A stretch of 64,000 nucleotides of DNA, taken from assembly GCF_014841615.1 (NCBI RefSeq), contig NZ_JACYUG010000001.1:496001-560000 (forward strand), written 5' to 3'. The DNA is from Sphingomonas sp. CFBP 8760 (lineage in GTDB: Bacteria > Pseudomonadota > Alphaproteobacteria > Sphingomonadales > Sphingomonadaceae). A program made the translations under genes and the position numbers. Positions 60,101 to 64,000 of the stretch are shown here, one piece after another (the first letter of the stretch is position 1; each line of letters begins with the position of its first letter). Under the pieces are notes generated by a model that saw only the letters and a program-made list of their open reading frames with translations, did no database searches and was not told where the DNA came from.

Positions 60101-60180
60101 GGGTCGATCGTCTCCGGGATGGCGATGCCGCGAACGGCATCCTCGACAAGTTGCGGGCTGGCGATCGCCGGCGGGTTCAC
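60097..60180 (-). CDS. 27-codon ORF between pntAA and pntAB
   Basis: A GTG-started ORF whose start overlaps the pntAA stop (GTGA) and whose stop overlaps the pntAB start (ATGA), so ribosomes finishing pntAA could pass through it to pntAB. The peptide begins VNPPAIASPQLVEDAVRG and is not hydrophobic. It could be a functional micropeptide, a coupling device, or the remnant of a longer pntAA-pntAB linker. No homologue is known to me. Confidence 0.4.
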   Translation of the reverse strand: MNPPAIASPQLVEDAVRGIAIPETIDP

Positions 60181-61298
60181 GCCGACAGCCTCGGGTTCAC
60201 GACCTGCCCGCCCCTGGTCAGCCGGATCGCGTCGCCGATCTCGTCGCCATCGGGCAGCAGCGGGCGCCCCGCCTCCTTGTCCCAGAAGGCGCTGAGGAAA
60301 TTATAGAGGTTGCGCGAGAACAGCGCGGAGGCGTCGGTGGCGAGGCGGCTGGGGACGTTGCGGTGGCCGACGATGCGGACGCCGTGGCGCACCATCACCT
60401 CGCCCGCGACCGCGCCCTCGACATTGCCGCCCTGCTCCACCGCGAGGTCGACGATCACCGATCCCGGCTTCATGCTGGCGACCTGCGCATCGCTGACGAG
60501 GCGCGGCGCGGCGCGGCCGGGGATCAGCGCGGTGGTGATGACGATATCCTGTTTGGCGATGTGGCCGGAGACGAGTTCGGCCTGCGCGGCCTTGTAGGCG
60601 TCGCTGGTTTCGCCGGCATAGCCGCCGGTCCCCTCGCCCTCGATCCCCGCCACATTCTCGACGAACACCGGCTTGGCGCCTAGCGACTGGATCTGCTCGC
60701 GCGTCGCGGACCGCACGTCGGTCGCGGATACCTGCGCGCCCAGCCGCCGCGCGGTGGCGATCGCCTGCAACCCCGCCACGCCGACGCCCATCACGAACAC
60801 CCGCGCCGCCGCCACCGTGCCGGCCGCGGTCATCATCATCGGAAAGGCCCGGTCATATTCGGCCGCCGCGTCGAGCACCGCCTTGTACCCCGCAAGGTTC
60901 GACTGCGACGACAGGATGTCCATCGACTGCGCGCGGGTGATGCGCGGCATCCATTCCATCGCCAGTGCCTCGACCCCGGCGGCGGCATAACCCTCCGCCC
61001 GTGTCCGCGTCGGTTGCAGCGCGGCGACCACCCAAGCCCCCGGCTCCACCCCCGCCAGACCGGCCGGGTCGGGACCCTGCACGCCCAGGATCACCGCCGC
61101 GCCCGCCAGCACGCCCGCACGATCGGCGATCGTCGCCCCGGCATCGGCATAGGCGCCGTCGGCATGGCCCGCCGCGGCGCCCGCACCTGCCTCCACCGCC
61201 AGCGTCGCGCCCAGCGCGACGAACTTGCGGACGGTTTCAGGCGTGGCCGCGACCCGCCGCTCCCCTTCCGCCTGTTCGCGAAGGACGGCGATCCGCAT
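60177..61298 (-). CDS. pntAA: NAD(P) transhydrogenase subunit alpha part 1 (NAD-binding)
   Basis: The soluble NAD(H)-binding domain I of transhydrogenase, 373 residues: IAVLREQAEGERRVAATPETVRKFVALGA at the N-terminus, YKAVLDAAAEYDRAFPMMMTAAGTVAAARVFVMGVGVAGLQAIATARRLGAQVSATDVR with the Rossmann motif near 175, and PGSVIVDLAVEQGGNVEGA. It follows the small oxidase-subunit gene by six bases and overlaps the 27-codon ORF at its stop. Confidence 0.96.
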   Translation of the reverse strand: MRIAVLREQAEGERRVAATPETVRKFVALGATLAVEAGAGAAAGHADGAYADAGATIADRAGVLAGAAVILGVQGPDPAGLAGVEPGAWVVAALQPTRTRAEGYAAAGVEALAMEWMPRITRAQSMDILSSQSNLAGYKAVLDAAAEYDRAFPMMMTAAGTVAAARVFVMGVGVAGLQAIATARRLGAQVSATDVRSATREQIQSLGAKPVFVENVAGIEGEGTGGYAGETSDAYKAAQAELVSGHIAKQDIVITTALIPGRAAPRLVSDAQVASMKPGSVIVDLAVEQGGNVEGAVAGEVMVRHGVRIVGHRNVPSRLATDASALFSRNLYNFLSAFWDKEAGRPLLPDGDEIGDAIRLTRGGQVVNPRLSA

Positions 61299-61304
61299 CC
61301 CGGA

Positions 61305-61430
61305 TCAGCCCGCGATCAGCCAGATCACCATGGCGGTGACGAGACCCACGGCGATCGCACCGTATTTCATCAGTCCGATCATGCGATCATAAGTCCCGAC
61401 ATGCGCCTTGATGTCGCCATTGCCTGCCAT
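61305..61430 (-). CDS. aa3-type cytochrome c oxidase subunit IV-like small membrane protein
   Basis: A 41-residue protein. It begins AGNGDIKAHVGTYDRMIGLMK and ends in one membrane helix (GAIAVGLVTAMVIWLIAG). This matches the short bacterial aa3 oxidase subunit IV family, often found directly in front of pnt genes in alphaproteobacteria. GGAGG lies nine bases before ATG 61430, and pntAA starts six bases after its stop, so it leads the pnt operon. Confidence 0.85.
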   Translation of the reverse strand: MAGNGDIKAHVGTYDRMIGLMKYGAIAVGLVTAMVIWLIAG

Positions 61431-61582
61431 CTGGTGCATCCTCCGTCCGTTATGGACCGATCCTAGACAGCGATGCCCTCAGCCTCAACCCCCGTCGGCG
61501 GTGCGAATCGGATCGCGCTTAAACTCGCCTTTACTTCGGCGCGGCTATTGAACGTGCCGAACTGGGACGGAATCGACAGATC

Positions 61583-62989
<1,407 letters not shown>

Positions 62990-63080
62990 TGCCCCGCTAC
63001 ATTCACCCCCACAACCACATAATAAAATTTGTCTGCCCCGATACGAGACAATCGTCGATCACGCGCCTAGGCTCACGATC

Positions 63081-63221
63081 ATGTCACCGACGGGTCGCAC
63101 CATTCCGGCCACCGACGCCACGCTTTCGCGCCATGCCGACGCCGTCGTCGCGACGGGGCGGATATCGACGCAGGCGATGGCGGGCGGATGCCCCGTGAAC
63201 GATGGCGGCCATACGCCATGA
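63081..63221 (+). CDS. Small ORF (46 codons) translationally coupled to pabB
   Basis: ATG 63081 opens a 46-residue frame whose TGA overlaps the pabB ATG (ATGA at 63218-63221). The peptide (MSPTGRTIPATDATL...GGCPVNDGGHTP) has no recognised domain or signal. The four-base overlap with a real gene supports translation; the lack of a clear ribosome-binding site argues against it. It may be only a leader for pabB. Confidence 0.35.
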   Translation: MSPTGRTIPATDATLSRHADAVVATGRISTQAMAGGCPVNDGGHTP

Positions 63222-64000
63222 TGCCGTCGCCACCGTTCGTCTTGCTCGACGATGCGCGGCCGGGGGGCGGAATGCGCCTGTACCGCGACGCGGTGGAGGT
63301 GGTGACCGCCACCGATCCCGCCGCGGTTCCCGCCGCGCTCGACCGGGTCCGCGCCGCCAGGGCTCGCGGGCTGCACGCGGCGGGATTCCTCGCCTACGAG
63401 GCGGGCTCGGCCCTTACGTCGCTGCCGGCCGATGCGTCACCGGCCGGTCCCGCCGGGGAGCCGATCCTGTGGTTCGGGCTGTTCGAGCGATGGGAGGCGG
63501 TCGATCCGGCGGTCTTTCTGCCCGACCCGGCCGGTGCCTGGATCGGCGCGCCGGTACCGCAGATCGGGCAGGCGGCGTATGAGGAGCAGGTCCGGGCCGT
63601 GCTGGCGCTGATCGCGGCAGGCGACCTGTATCAGGCCAATCTCAGTTTTCAGGCCAATGTCGCGGTCGCCGGCGATCCGCTGGCGATCCATGCCCGGTTG
63701 CGCACCCGTGCCGGCGCGGGTCACGGCGCGGTCGTCGCGACGGGCGACACCACGATCGTCAGCCTGTCGCCGGAGATGTTCTTCGAACTGACCGGCGACC
63801 GGCTGACCTGCCGCCCGATGAAGGGGACCGCCCCGCGCGGCGGCACTGCGGTGGTCGATGGCTATTTCGCCGCCGCGCTCGCCACCGATGCCAAGCAGCG
63901 TGCCGAGAACCTGATGATCGTCGACCTGATGCGTAACGACCTGTCGCGGGTCGCGATGCCGGGCAGCGTCGCGGTGCCCGCGCTGTTCGCGGTCGAGACC
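63218..64000 (+). CDS. pabB: Aminodeoxychorismate synthase component I, 3'-truncated by the window end
   Basis: PabB converts chorismate and glutamine-derived ammonia to 4-amino-4-deoxychorismate for folate. 261 codons are visible and the frame is open at base 64000. The N-terminal region has LLDDARPGGGMRLYRDAVEVV; chorismate-family marks are GDLYQANLSFQANV near residue 136, SLSPEMFFEL near 181, the CRPMKGTAPRGG motif with the signature Lys near 198, and RAENLMIVDLMRNDLSR near 227. An ATG at 63221 is equally usable. It follows the small ORF by a four-base overlap. Confidence 0.93.
   Translation, partial: MMPSPPFVLLDDARPGGGMRLYRDAVEVVTATDPAAVPAALDRVRAARARGLHAAGFLAYEAGSALTSLPADASPAGPAGEPILWFGLFERWEAVDPAVFLPDPAGAWIGAPVPQIGQAAYEEQVRAVLALIAAGDLYQANLSFQANVAVAGDPLAIHARLRTRAGAGHGAVVATGDTTIVSLSPEMFFELTGDRLTCRPMKGTAPRGGTAVVDGYFAAALATDAKQRAENLMIVDLMRNDLSRVAMPGSVAVPALFAVET

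Overview
The window is chromosomal DNA of an alphaproteobacterium, almost certainly a Sphingomonas or close Sphingomonadaceae relative. The signs are very GC-rich codon use, two TonB-dependent receptors, a phaR/phaA/phaB polyhydroxyalkanoate set, a three-gene pntAA/pntAB/pntB transhydrogenase with a tiny aa3-oxidase subunit IV gene in front, and long palindromic intergenic repeats of a kind I associate with sphingomonads. I see no IS element, integrase, prophage, CRISPR array or rRNA. There is one tRNA, tRNA-Val(TAC).

Layout. 0-9 kb: 3' part of glnD, a TonB receptor, infC, a TM2 protein and thrS. 9-12 kb: a peptidoglycan-recycling cluster in which a class A beta-lactamase and an LD-carboxypeptidase (one operon) diverge from an unusual Mur ligase. 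12-16 kb: alcohol dehydrogenase, a parS-like site, an alpha/beta hydrolase, gloA-gloB and two small secreted paralogues. 16-21 kb: hslV-hslU and phaR / PhaC-like / phaA. 21-25.5 kb: a large TonB receptor in visibly lower-GC DNA; the shift runs into the 3' end of alr. 25-30 kb: xseB-ispA-coaD-alr and mqo. 30-38 kb: a KGG stress protein, hisZ-purA, a CBS-domain membrane protein, an OmpA-like lipoprotein, tadA and rpmB. 38-45 kb: small envelope and unknown proteins, phaB, hemH with an orphan molybdenum hydroxylase subunit, and an acyl-CoA ligase. 45-51 kb: two tightly packed plus-strand runs, lgt/MidA-like/GNAT/pgeF and a PLP enzyme/phosphoribosyltransferase/secreted protein. 51-57 kb: 5'-nucleotidase, murA, a Crp/Fnr regulator, an MpaB-like protein, dapF and an XRE regulator. 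57-64 kb: tRNA-Val, a winged-helix regulator, the pnt operon, a sigma-54 response regulator and the start of pabB.

Themes. Cell-wall genes recur (bla, LD-carboxypeptidase, Mur ligase, alr, lgt, pgeF, murA, dapF). PHA metabolism is split between 18-21 kb and 39-40 kb. The best leads are the parS-like palindrome at 13158-13173, the recycling/beta-lactamase cluster, the compositional break inside alr, probable non-canonical start codons (ATA for infC, CTG for the MidA-like gene), a 27-codon ORF wedged between pntAA and pntAB, and a three-copy long palindrome family, one copy of which supplies a gene's stop codon. I found no clearly new multi-gene defence or mobile system. Base-composition statements are from counting sample lines by eye.
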